Assembly (NCBI RefSeq): GCF_000745835.1
Contig: NZ_JQKB01000021.1
Span: 1 to 64,000, forward strand
Direction of reading: 5' to 3'
DNA length: 64,000 bases
Origin: Belnapia moabensis DSM 16746
GTDB taxonomy: Bacteria; Pseudomonadota; Alphaproteobacteria; Acetobacterales; Acetobacteraceae
In this document: piece by piece, positions 51,919 through 60,604 of the stretch
How the letters are laid out: each line of letters starts with the position of its first letter
Position numbering within the stretch: position 1 is the stretch's first letter
Position numbers and translations under genes: made by a program
Notes under the pieces: model-generated
Told to the model about the DNA's origin: nothing
The model's input: the letters and a program-made list of their open reading frames with translations, nothing else
Database searches by the model: none

Positions 51919-52869
51919 ATGGATGAGCTTCTGGCCCAGCTGCGTGCCGCCGCCGAGCCGACCCGCCTGCGGTTGCTGGCGCTCTGCGCCCGTGGGGCCT
52001 TCTGCGTCTCCGATCTCTGCGCCGTGCTCGGCCAGTCCCAGCCCCGCCTGTCGCGCCACCTCAAGCTGCTGGTCGAGGCCGGGTTGCTGGAGCGCCTGCC
52101 GGAAGGCGCCAACGTCTATTTCCAGGTTCCCGCCGCCGCCGGCCTCGTTCATCAGCTGCTCGCCCGGCTGCCGGAGGAGGACCCGCTGCTCGCTGCCGAC
52201 CGGCGCCAGGCGGCTCGCCTCGCCGCCGAGCGTGCCCGCATCGCGTCCGACGCCTTCCGCCGCCATGGCGCCGACTGGGACGAAATGCGCGCCCTGGACT
52301 TGCCCGCCGAGGCGATCGAGGCTGCGCTGCTCGCCGCCCTGCCGGAGCGCATCGGCCGCGTCCTCGATATCGGCACCGGCACCGGCCGCCTGCTGGAGCT
52401 GCTGGCTCCACGCGCCGAAGCCGCCCTTGGCGTCGACGCCAGCCGCGACATGCTGGCCCTGGCCCGCGCCCGCCTGGCCGAGCGCGGCCTCGGCGCCCAT
52501 TGCGCCGTACGCCAGGCCGACATGTACCGCCTGCCGCTGCCCGATGCCGGCTTCGACCTCGTGACCATGCAGATGGTCCTGCACTATGCCGAGGACCCGG
52601 CCGCCGCCCTGGCCGAGGCCGCCCGCGTGTTGCGGCCCGATGGCCTGCTGCTGATCCTCGACCTCGCCCCGCATGGCCGGGCCGAATTGCTGGACCGCCA
52701 CGCCCATCGCTGGCCCGGTTTCGATGATGCCGGAATCGCCGGTTGGCTCGGTCCCGCCGGCTACGCGCCGTTGCCTCCCGCCACCATCCCCGGCCCGCTG
52801 GAGGTTCGCCTCTGGCCGGCCCGCCGCCTCGCGGTGCCTGCCGCCGCCCTGCCTGCCCTGACCTTCTAG
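51919..52869 (+). CDS. ArsR-type regulator fused to a SAM-dependent methyltransferase domain
   Basis: 316 residues from ATG 51919 (MDELLAQLRAAAEPTRLRLL); a farther ATG at 51904 is less likely. Residues 1-95 form a winged helix (CVSDLCAVLGQSQPRLSRHL, KLLVEAGLLERLPEGANVYF). Residues 150-270 form a class-I methyltransferase fold (VLDIGTGTGRLLELLAPRAE, ARVLRPDGLLLILDLAPH). The metal-binding cysteines of ArsR/SmtB proteins are absent. The layout fits a regulator that senses SAM or S-adenosylhomocysteine, like the SahR-type ArsR proteins that control methionine-cycle genes. metH starts 13 bases downstream. Methyltransferase activity itself is unproved. Confidence 0.85.
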   Translation: MDELLAQLRAAAEPTRLRLLALCARGAFCVSDLCAVLGQSQPRLSRHLKLLVEAGLLERLPEGANVYFQVPAAAGLVHQLLARLPEEDPLLAADRRQAARLAAERARIASDAFRRHGADWDEMRALDLPAEAIEAALLAALPERIGRVLDIGTGTGRLLELLAPRAEAALGVDASRDMLALARARLAERGLGAHCAVRQADMYRLPLPDAGFDLVTMQMVLHYAEDPAAALAEAARVLRPDGLLLILDLAPHGRAELLDRHAHRWPGFDDAGIAGWLGPAGYAPLPPATIPGPLEVRLWPARRLAVPAAALPALTF

Positions 52870-52882
52870 GAAGCCCTTCACC

Positions 52883-55800
52883 ATGGCGCGCCCCCACCTG
52901 CTTCAGGCTCTCCGCGACCGCGTGCTGCTTTGCGACGGCGGCATGGGCAGCCGCGTGCAGGCGCTCACCCTCGACGTCGACAAGGATTACTGGGGCAAGG
53001 AAAACTGCACCGAGGTGCTGAACCTCTCCCGCCCCGACCTCGTGCGCGAGATCCATCGCGGCTATTACGAGGCCGGTGCCGACATGGTGCTGACCAACAG
53101 CTTCGGCGGCTCGCCGGTGACGCTGGGCGAGTTCGAGTTGACCGAGCGCGCCTTCGAGATCAACAAGCTGGCCGGCGAGCTGGCGCGCGAGGCGGCCGAG
53201 ACCTTCGCCGATGGCCGCGACCGGTGGGTGATCGGCGATATCGGCCCGGGCACCAAGCTGCCTTCCCTGGGCCATATTGCCTATGACGACCTCCAGGCCG
53301 CGCTCGAGGAGCAGTGCCGCGGGCTGATCGCCGGCGGCGTTGATGCGCTGCTGACGGAAACCAACCAGGACACGCTCTTCATCAAGGCCGCGGTGAATGC
53401 GGCTAAGGCGGCAATCAAGGCCGCCGGCGCCGACATCCCGATCTTCGTCCAGGTGACAGTCGAGACGACGGGTACGCTGCTGGTCGGCCCCGACATCGCC
53501 GCGGCGGCGACCGTGGTGAATGCGCTCGACGTGCCGCTGATGGGTTTGAACTGCGCAACCGGTCCGCAGGAAATGGCCGAGCATGTCCGCTGGCTGTCGC
53601 AGAATTGGCCCGGCCTCATCAGCGTGCAGCCCAATGCGGGCCTGCCGGAGCTGGTCGATGGCAAGACCCACTACCCCCTCGGCGCCACGGAGATGGCGAG
53701 CTGGATGGAGCGCTTTGTCCGCGAAGACGGCGTCAATCTCATCGGCGGCTGCTGCGGCACCTCGACGCCGCATATCGCGGCCCTCGACGCCATGCTGCGG
53801 AAGCACGATGCTTGGCGCCCCTCGCCGGTCGCCCGCAAGCCTGTCTGGGTTCCTTCCGTCGCCTCGCTCTACGGCGCCGTCTCGCTGCGGCAGGAGAATG
53901 CCTATTTTTCCATCGGCGAGCGCTGCAACGCCAATGGCTCCAAGGCCTGGCGCGAGCGGCAGGCGGCGCATGACTGGGATGGCTGCGTCGCCATGGGCCG
54001 CGAGCAGGTGGGCGAGGGCTCCAACAGCCTCGATATCTGCACCGCCTTCGTCGGGCGCGACGAGATGGCGGAGATGAACGAGGTCGTCACCCGCTTCACC
54101 TCCTCGGTCAACGCCCCGCTGGTGATCGACAGCACCGAGACGCCGGTGATCGAGGCGGCCCTCAAGCTCCATGGCGGAAAGCCGATCATCAACTCGATCA
54201 ATTTCGAGGATGGCGAGGGTGCCGCACATGACCGGCTCGTCCTGGCGAAGAAATTCGGCGCCGCCGTCATCGCCTTGACCATCGACGAGGTCGGCATGGC
54301 GAAGACGGCGGAGGACAAGCTCCGCATCGCCCGCCGCCTGGTCGATTTCGCCTGCAACAAGCATGGCCTGCCGCAGTCCGACCTGCTGATCGACCCGCTG
54401 ACCTTCACCATCGCCACGGGCAACGAGGACGACCGCAAGCTCGGCCAGTGGACGTTGGAGGGCATCCGGATGATCCGGGAGGAATTCCCTGACATCCAGA
54501 TCATCCTCGGCCTCTCCAACATCTCCTTCGGCCTCAACCCGGCCGCGCGGCACGTGCTGAACAGCGTCTTCCTCGACCATGCGGTGAAGGCCGGCATGAC
54601 CGGCGCCATCGTGCATGTGTCGAAGATCAAGCCGCTGCACCTGATCCCGCCGGAGGAGGTGGAGGTCGCCGAGGACCTGATCTTCGACCGCAGGCGGGAG
54701 GGCTACGACCCGCTGCAGAAACTGCTGGAAATCTTCTCCGGCCGGAAGGCCGCCGACAGCACGAAGAAGGTGCGGGCCGAGACGGTCGAGGGCCGCCTCA
54801 AGGACCGCATCGTCGATGGCGACCGCAAGGGGCTGAACGAGGAGTTGCAGGACGCGCTCGACCAGGGCATCGCGCCGCTCGCCATCATCAACGACGTGCT
54901 GCTCGACGGCATGAAGGTGGTGGGCGAGCTGTTCGGCGCCGGCAAGATGCAGCTGCCCTTCGTCCTCCAGAGCGCGGAGACGATGAAGGCCGCCGTCGCC
55001 TATCTCGAGCCCTTCATGGAGAAGATCGAGGGGCAGGAGAAGGGCACCATCGTCCTCGCCACGGTGAAGGGCGACGTGCACGACATCGGCAAGAACCTGG
55101 TCGATATCATCCTCACCAACAACGGCTACCGCGTGGTCAATCTCGGCATCAAGGTGCCATTGGCCGACATGGTGGCGGCGGTCAGGGAACACCGGGCGCA
55201 TGCCATCGGCATGAGCGGACTCTTGGTGAAATCGACCGTCGTCATGCGCGAGAACCTCGAGGAGATGAGCCGCATCGGCCTCGACGTGCCGGTGCTGCTC
55301 GGCGGCGCCGCGCTGACCCGGAATTATGTCGAGGAGGATTGCGTCCGCGCCTATGCCTCGGGCCGTGTCGCCTATGCGCGGGATGCCTTCGACGGCCTCC
55401 ACCTGATGGACAAGGTGACCGGCAACGGCTTCGACGATTATCTGGCCGCCTTGCAGTCGAAGCGGAAGGGCAAGTCGCGCAACGAGGCCCGCACCCTCGG
55501 CACCGCCGACCCGCGCGGCTTCGCGCCCGTCGATGTTGCCTATGCCGAGGCGCGGCGGCGGCGGCTCACTGCCGAGGAGCCGGTGCCGGCGCCGCCCTTC
55601 TGGGGCGCCCGCGTCATCGAGGCGGCGCCGAAGGCCATCGTGCCCTTCATCAACGAGCGCAGCCTCTATCAATTCCAGTGGGGCTTCCGGAAGCAGGGCC
55701 GGAGCCTCGACGACTTCCTCGGCTGGGCGAAGCAGGAGCTGCGTCCGGTGCTGAAGCGCATGCTGGCGCTGACCGAGGCGGAGGACATCCTCCGGCCCCA

Positions 55801-56377
55801 GGCCATCTACGGCTACTGGAAATGCGCCGGCGCGGGCAACGACCTCATCCTCTTCGAGGAGGATGGCGCGACGGAGGCCTGCCGCTTCACCCTGCCGCGC
55901 CAGCCGAAGCAGGATGGCGAATGCATCGCCGATTTCATCCGCGACATTGGCGATGGCCCGGAGCGGCGCGATGTGATCGGGTTGCAGGTCGTCACCGTCG
56001 GGCAGAAAGCCTCCGACATCGCGCGGGTCTGGTTCGAGGATAACCGCTACCAGGATTACCTCTACCTGCACGGCCTCAGCGTCGAAATGGCGGAGGCGAT
56101 GGCGGAATACGTACACAAGCGCATCCGCGCCGAATGGGGCTTCGCCGGCGACGACGACCGCGACATGGACCGGATGCTGCAACAAAACTATCGCGGCGGC
56201 CGCTACAGCTTCGGCTACCCGGCCTGCCCTCGGCTGGAGGACCAGGTGCCGCTGCTGCGGCTGCTCGGCGCCGATCGCATCGGTGTCTCGATCAGCGATG
56301 AATGGCAGCTTCATCCGGAGCAATCAACGAGTGCCATCGTGCTGCACCACCCGCAGGCGAAATACTTCTCGGTCTAG
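52883..56377 (+). CDS. metH: Cobalamin-dependent methionine synthase
   Basis: 1164 residues, close to the usual 1200. The homocysteine domain has GLNCATGPQEMAEHV and NLIGGCCGTSTPHIAALDA for zinc binding. The pterin domain has ERCNANGSKAWRE, INSINFEDGEGAAHDRLV and IILGLSNISFGLNPAARHVL. The cobalamin cap and domain has KGDVHDIGKNLVDIIL (axial His, about 735) and VLLGGAALTRNYVEEDC. The C-terminal activation domain has RYSFGYPACPRLEDQ, the SAM-binding RxxxGYPACP motif. It transfers methyl from methyltetrahydrofolate to homocysteine. A regulator with a SAM/SAH-type domain lies just upstream. metF is not in the window. Confidence 0.96.
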   Translation: MARPHLLQALRDRVLLCDGGMGSRVQALTLDVDKDYWGKENCTEVLNLSRPDLVREIHRGYYEAGADMVLTNSFGGSPVTLGEFELTERAFEINKLAGELAREAAETFADGRDRWVIGDIGPGTKLPSLGHIAYDDLQAALEEQCRGLIAGGVDALLTETNQDTLFIKAAVNAAKAAIKAAGADIPIFVQVTVETTGTLLVGPDIAAAATVVNALDVPLMGLNCATGPQEMAEHVRWLSQNWPGLISVQPNAGLPELVDGKTHYPLGATEMASWMERFVREDGVNLIGGCCGTSTPHIAALDAMLRKHDAWRPSPVARKPVWVPSVASLYGAVSLRQENAYFSIGERCNANGSKAWRERQAAHDWDGCVAMGREQVGEGSNSLDICTAFVGRDEMAEMNEVVTRFTSSVNAPLVIDSTETPVIEAALKLHGGKPIINSINFEDGEGAAHDRLVLAKKFGAAVIALTIDEVGMAKTAEDKLRIARRLVDFACNKHGLPQSDLLIDPLTFTIATGNEDDRKLGQWTLEGIRMIREEFPDIQIILGLSNISFGLNPAARHVLNSVFLDHAVKAGMTGAIVHVSKIKPLHLIPPEEVEVAEDLIFDRRREGYDPLQKLLEIFSGRKAADSTKKVRAETVEGRLKDRIVDGDRKGLNEELQDALDQGIAPLAIINDVLLDGMKVVGELFGAGKMQLPFVLQSAETMKAAVAYLEPFMEKIEGQEKGTIVLATVKGDVHDIGKNLVDIILTNNGYRVVNLGIKVPLADMVAAVREHRAHAIGMSGLLVKSTVVMRENLEEMSRIGLDVPVLLGGAALTRNYVEEDCVRAYASGRVAYARDAFDGLHLMDKVTGNGFDDYLAALQSKRKGKSRNEARTLGTADPRGFAPVDVAYAEARRRRLTAEEPVPAPPFWGARVIEAAPKAIVPFINERSLYQFQWGFRKQGRSLDDFLGWAKQELRPVLKRMLALTEAEDILRPQAIYGYWKCAGAGNDLILFEEDGATEACRFTLPRQPKQDGECIADFIRDIGDGPERRDVIGLQVVTVGQKASDIARVWFEDNRYQDYLYLHGLSVEMAEAMAEYVHKRIRAEWGFAGDDDRDMDRMLQQNYRGGRYSFGYPACPRLEDQVPLLRLLGADRIGVSISDEWQLHPEQSTSAIVLHHPQAKYFSV

Positions 56378-56507
56378 TCGTCAGGCAGTTCCCTCCTCGG
56401 CCCAAGCTCCCGCGCCTTTGATCCGATGCGCGGGCATAGGCATCGCGTCATGCCGCCGCAGCGCCTAGGATGCGGCAGACAGAGGCCGGAAGCCTGAGGA
56501 GCGGACC

Positions 56508-58625
56508 GTGCCAGAGGAAGGCCGAGGAGCGGCACCCGATATCGACGCGATCCGCAGCTTCGCCGAGCCGGCGCCGCACCCGATCGTCGTGGTCGCCGGC
56601 CCGACCCATCGCCTGCTCTATGCCAACCTGGCCTTTGCCGCCGCCTGCGGCCAGGACCGCGCTGCGCTGGACTGCCGCCCCGCGGCCGAGCTTTTCCCGG
56701 CCATCGCCGAAGGCGGGCACTTGGCACCGCTCGACCTGGTGCGTACCACCGGCCGACCCTTCCGCGCCGAGGCCAGGCGGCTGCCCTTCGGCGACGCGGA
56801 CCGGTTCTGGGATGTCGAGGCTTCGGCGCTGCGGGCCCGCGACGGCATCATCACCGGCGTCCTCGTCCAACTGCGCGACGTGACGGCGCTGCGCAGCCGG
56901 CTGCACAAGGCCGAGGCTGCCGCCGCCGTGCTGGATGCGGTGCTGGAGCACGCGCCGCTCGGCCTTGCCATCGCCGGGCCGGAAGGGCGGCTGCTGCGGC
57001 TGAGCCGACACGGCCTCGCCTTCGCGGGGAGGGATCTCGCCGAGCGTCTAGCCGGCGCGCCGGCCTCCGCCGGTTGGGAGGTGGTACGCCGTGAGGGCGA
57101 GCCGCCGGTCGAGCCGGAGGCCCTGCCGCTAGCCCGCGCCCTCGCCAGCGGCGAAGCGGTGGTGCGCGAGCCCTGGCAACTTCGCGCCTGGGACGGCGCC
57201 GAGCGCAGCCTCGAGTGCAGCGCGGCCCCAGTGCGCGGCCGCAGCGGCCGCATCGCCGGCGGCATCCTCGCCTGGACCGATCCGCCAGAGACCGGCATCG
57301 GCCTCGATACCCGCTACCGCGCCCTGGTGGAGGCCGGCGCCGTCGCCGTCTGGACCGCCGCGGCGGATGGGGCGGTGGTGAGCCTCGGCGGCTGGGGAGC
57401 CTTCACCGGCCAGACCCCGGCGCAATCGGTCGGTTGGGGCTGGCTGGAAGCAATTCACCCGGAGGAACGCGAGCGTGTCCGTGAGGATTGGACTCGCGCC
57501 GTCGCCACCGGCAAGACCTTTGAGGCGGAGTACCGGCTCCGCGGCCCGGGCGGCGCCTGGCGCTGGATGGCGGTGCGGGCCGCGCCGTTGCGCGACATGC
57601 GTGGGCGGGTCGTCGAATGGCTCGGCGTCAATACCGACATCGATGCGCGCAAGCGGGCCGAACGAGCCCTGCGCGACAGCGAGGCGCGCTTCCGCACCCT
57701 CGCCGAGGCCATGCCGCACCTAGTTTGGCAGACCGATGCGAATGGGGAGCCGGACTACGTCAATTCCCGCTGGCAGGAGCTGACCGGCCTCGACCTGCCG
57801 CAGCTTCGCGGCGGTGGCTGGCTCGCCGTGGTGCATCCCGAGGACCGCCAGCCCCTCGCCGCCGCCTGGGTCGCGGCCCGGGCCGAGGGCCGGGACTACG
57901 ATGTCGATGCCAGGCTGCGCGACCGCACGGGCCGCTACCGCTGGCACCGGGTGAAGGCCGCCCCGGTCTGCAATGCTGCCGGCCTGGTCCGCCACTGGGT
58001 CGGCACCTGCACCGATACCGAGGAGCGCCACATCGCCGAGGACCGGCTGCGCGAGGCGCTCGCCGCCCGCGAGCAGCTGGCCCGTGAGGCCGATCACCGC
58101 ATCAAGAACAGCCTGCAACTGGTCGCTGCCCTGCTCCGCCTCCAGGCCGGGCGGGTGGAGGAGCCGGCGGCGCGTGAGGCGCTGGAAGCGGCGACCGCCC
58201 GGGTCCAGGCCGTGGCCGAGGCGCATCGCGCCCTGCAGCAGAGCCCGGATTTCCGCAACATCCGCCTCTCCGACATGCTGCGCGAGCTGGCCGCCGGCGC
58301 GGCCGTGCAGCACCCGGCCGCCGATATCCGCACCGAGGCGCCCGAGGAGCTGACCCTCGATGCCGAGCGCGCCATCCCCCTCGCCCTCATCCTGTCGGAA
58401 CTGGTGACCCAGGCGCTGCGTCATGGCGGCCCGGTGCGACTCTCCGCCCGGCTGGACGGAGACGCGATCCTTGCCGAGGTCGAAGGCCAGGGCGACGGCC
58501 CGGGCCACGGTGGCAAGGCGGGGCTCGGCCAGACGGTGGTGAAGGCGCTGGCGCGGCAGATCGCCGCCGCGCTGACGGAAGGGGAGGGAAGAGTGACCCT
58601 CCGCCTGCTTCAGGAACCCAATTAG
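56508..58625 (+). CDS. Multi-PAS sensor histidine kinase, HisKA_2 type, with altered ATP-site residues
   Basis: 705 residues from GTG 56508 (GAGGAG 6-11 bases upstream). Four PAS/PAC units occupy about 15-520 (for example GAWRWMAVRAAPLRDMRGRV, PHLVWQTDANGEPDYVNSRW, LRDRTGRYRWHRVKAAPV). The phospho-acceptor lies in ADHRIKNSLQLVAALLRLQ (H530), the HisKA_2 form. The N-box reads SELVTQALRHG: the Mg-binding Asn is Gln635. The G1 box reads VEGQGDG, with Glu where Asp is usual. The G2 region GLGQTVVKALARQIA remains. ATP use may be weakened or changed. No membrane segment is seen. It is not clustered with a regulator and overlaps the end of convergent aroKB by 4 bases. Confidence 0.88.
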   Translation: MPEEGRGAAPDIDAIRSFAEPAPHPIVVVAGPTHRLLYANLAFAAACGQDRAALDCRPAAELFPAIAEGGHLAPLDLVRTTGRPFRAEARRLPFGDADRFWDVEASALRARDGIITGVLVQLRDVTALRSRLHKAEAAAAVLDAVLEHAPLGLAIAGPEGRLLRLSRHGLAFAGRDLAERLAGAPASAGWEVVRREGEPPVEPEALPLARALASGEAVVREPWQLRAWDGAERSLECSAAPVRGRSGRIAGGILAWTDPPETGIGLDTRYRALVEAGAVAVWTAAADGAVVSLGGWGAFTGQTPAQSVGWGWLEAIHPEERERVREDWTRAVATGKTFEAEYRLRGPGGAWRWMAVRAAPLRDMRGRVVEWLGVNTDIDARKRAERALRDSEARFRTLAEAMPHLVWQTDANGEPDYVNSRWQELTGLDLPQLRGGGWLAVVHPEDRQPLAAAWVAARAEGRDYDVDARLRDRTGRYRWHRVKAAPVCNAAGLVRHWVGTCTDTEERHIAEDRLREALAAREQLAREADHRIKNSLQLVAALLRLQAGRVEEPAAREALEAATARVQAVAEAHRALQQSPDFRNIRLSDMLRELAAGAAVQHPAADIRTEAPEELTLDAERAIPLALILSELVTQALRHGGPVRLSARLDGDAILAEVEGQGDGPGHGGKAGLGQTVVKALARQIAAALTEGEGRVTLRLLQEPN

Positions 58626-60364
58626 GCCTCGCAGCCCTCATCCAGCAGCAGCCGCTCGACCGTCTCCGGCGGCACGTCGCCCGCGGTGAAGGCCTCGCCC
58701 GGCCCGCGCAGCAGCACGAAGCGCAGCGCTCCCTCCCGCGCCTTCTTGTCCTTCCGCATCCGCCCGAGCAGCGACGCCGCCGAGAAGCGCCGCGGCAGGT
58801 CGCCGATCCGCGCCGGCATGCCGCAGGCCTGGAGATGGGCGATCACCCGCCCCGGCAATTCCTGGCTGCAATGGCCGAGCCGCGCCGAGAGGCTGGCGGC
58901 GAGGCCAAGCCCCACCCCCACCGCCTCGCCATGCAGCAGCATCCCGCCATAGCCGCACTCCGCCTCCAGCGCATGGCCGAAGGTATGGCCGAGATTGAGC
59001 AGCGCCCGGCCGCCCTCCTCAGTCTCCTCCCGCTCGTCGCCGGCGACGACGGAGGATTTCAGCCGGCAGCTCTCGAGCACCGCCGTCACCAGCGCTTCCC
59101 GGTCGCCGGCGACGAGGGCCGGCCCATGCGTCTCGCACCAGCGCCAGAGCCGCTCGCCGGATAGCAGCCCGTGCTTTGCCACCTCGGCATAGCCGGCGCG
59201 CAACTCCCTCACCGGCAGCGTGCCGAGCGTCACCGTATCGGCCAGCACCAGCCGCGGCTGGTGGAAGGCGCCGACCAGGTTCTTGCCGAGCGACAGGTTC
59301 ACACCTGTCTTGCCCCCGACCGAGCTGTCCACCTGGGCCAGCAGCGTCGTCGGCAGCTGGACGAAGGGGAGGCCGCGCAGTGCGATCGCGGCGGCGAAGC
59401 CGGCCAGGTCGCCCACCACCCCGCCGCCGAGCGCCAGCACCGCCGTCCGCCGGTCGGCCCCGGCCGCCAGCATCCGCTCCAGCACCGCCTGCACCTGGCC
59501 GAGGGTCTTGCTCACCTCGCCGGCCGGCACGGCGATCTCGGCGAGGATGGCGGTGCCGGTCTCGGCGAGGCCGGCCCGCAGCGCCGGAAGGTGCAGCGGC
59601 CCGACAACCTCGTCCGTCACCACCACCACTCGCCGGGCCGGCAGCACCGGAGCGAGGAGCGCCCCCGCCCGCGCCAGCAACCCCTCGCCGACCAGGATCT
59701 CATAGCCGCGCTCGCCGAGCGGCACGGACAGGCGGGAGGGCGGCTGCCAGCCCTCCAGCGCCTGCTGCACCCGGCGGGTGGTGACCTCGGGGCTCTCGTC
59801 GGAACAGGCGATCACGATATCGGCCTCGGCATAGAGGGGGTGGCGCGCCACCATCAGCCGTTCCAGCACTTCAGCCGGATCGGCGTTGAGGAACATCGGC
59901 CGGTGCTCCCGCCCGGCGACGCGCTTCAGCAGCGTCGCCATGCGGCAGTGCAGCCAGACCGAGACGGCGCCGGAAGCGCGGATGGCGTCGCGGGTGCGGG
60001 CATCGACGAAGGCGCCGCCACCGGTCGCCAGGACCAGGGGCGGCCCGGCCAGCAGCCGGGCGATCACCCGCCGCTCGCCGTCGCGGAAATGCGCCTCGCC
60101 GTAGCGGGCGAAGATGTCGGTGATGGGCAGCCCGGCGGCCGCCTCGATCTCCGCATCCGCATCGAGGAAGGGCAGGCCGAGGCGCAGCGCCAGGCGCCGG
60201 CCGATGGAGGTCTTGCCCGCCCCCGGCATGCCGACCAGCACGATGCTGCGCGCCGGCAGCCGAGCAGGCGAGGGCGCGGGCTCGGCCGGGCCGGTCCAGA
60301 CGGCGGCGTCCGGGGCCTGGGCTGCGCCCAGTGGAACGATGGCATTGGCGGTGTTGCGCGACAC
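58622..60364 (-). CDS. aroKB: Bifunctional shikimate kinase / 3-dehydroquinate synthase
   Basis: 580 residues. The N-terminal AroK domain (about 40-210) has Walker A GMPGAGKTSIGRRLALRLG, FLDADAEIEAAAGLPITD with the substrate Asp, FRDGERRVI, LATGGGAF and the lid GREHRPMF. The AroB domain (about 215-580) has AVLALGGGVVGDLAGFAAAI, LPTTLLAQVDSSVGGKTGVN, the zinc ligands in AGYAEVAKHGLL, NLGHTFGHALE and HGEAVGVGL. The two consecutive shikimate-pathway genes, separate in many bacteria, are joined without a stop. It is divergent from the 60454 gene and xerD. Confidence 0.94.
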   Translation of the reverse strand: MSRNTANAIVPLGAAQAPDAAVWTGPAEPAPSPARLPARSIVLVGMPGAGKTSIGRRLALRLGLPFLDADAEIEAAAGLPITDIFARYGEAHFRDGERRVIARLLAGPPLVLATGGGAFVDARTRDAIRASGAVSVWLHCRMATLLKRVAGREHRPMFLNADPAEVLERLMVARHPLYAEADIVIACSDESPEVTTRRVQQALEGWQPPSRLSVPLGERGYEILVGEGLLARAGALLAPVLPARRVVVVTDEVVGPLHLPALRAGLAETGTAILAEIAVPAGEVSKTLGQVQAVLERMLAAGADRRTAVLALGGGVVGDLAGFAAAIALRGLPFVQLPTTLLAQVDSSVGGKTGVNLSLGKNLVGAFHQPRLVLADTVTLGTLPVRELRAGYAEVAKHGLLSGERLWRWCETHGPALVAGDREALVTAVLESCRLKSSVVAGDEREETEEGGRALLNLGHTFGHALEAECGYGGMLLHGEAVGVGLGLAASLSARLGHCSQELPGRVIAHLQACGMPARIGDLPRRFSAASLLGRMRKDKKAREGALRFVLLRGPGEAFTAGDVPPETVERLLLDEGCEA

Positions 60365-60453
60365 GATGCGGAGAGGCTAGCACACCGCGGCCCCGATGCG
60401 ATGGGGCGGCTTCGTTGCGGAAGCCGGTAGTTTCTCCAGGAGCTCAGCCGCCC

Positions 60454-60600
60454 ATGTTCCGCCGCCCCATCCTGCTGCTGGCCGTGATCCTGCTTGCCCT
60501 GGTGGCGGCCGGGCTGCTGGCGCTGGGCGCCTTCCCACCCGCCGCCACTCCGACCGCTGTGGAGCGCGTCTTGCCGAACGACCGCTTCCAGACCCGCTGA
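60454..60600 (+). CDS. Small single-pass membrane protein upstream of xerD
   Basis: 48 residues. MFRRPILLLAVILLALVAAG then LLALGAFPPAATPTAVERVL and PNDRFQTR. One membrane helix with an N-terminal Arg pair, so probably N-in, and a short external tail. CAGGAG lies 9-14 bases before the ATG. Its stop is 4 bases before the xerD TTG, indicating coupling. A similar tiny gene in front of xerD would be a good conservation test. Function unknown. Confidence 0.6.
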   Translation: MFRRPILLLAVILLALVAAGLLALGAFPPAATPTAVERVLPNDRFQTR

Positions 60601-60604
60601 CCCC

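Noticed and set aside
52061-56323. Very long open frame on the strand opposite metH
   Set aside because: It mirrors metH exactly and has low-complexity, His/Arg/Gly-rich residues with no domain. High GC keeps antisense frames open.
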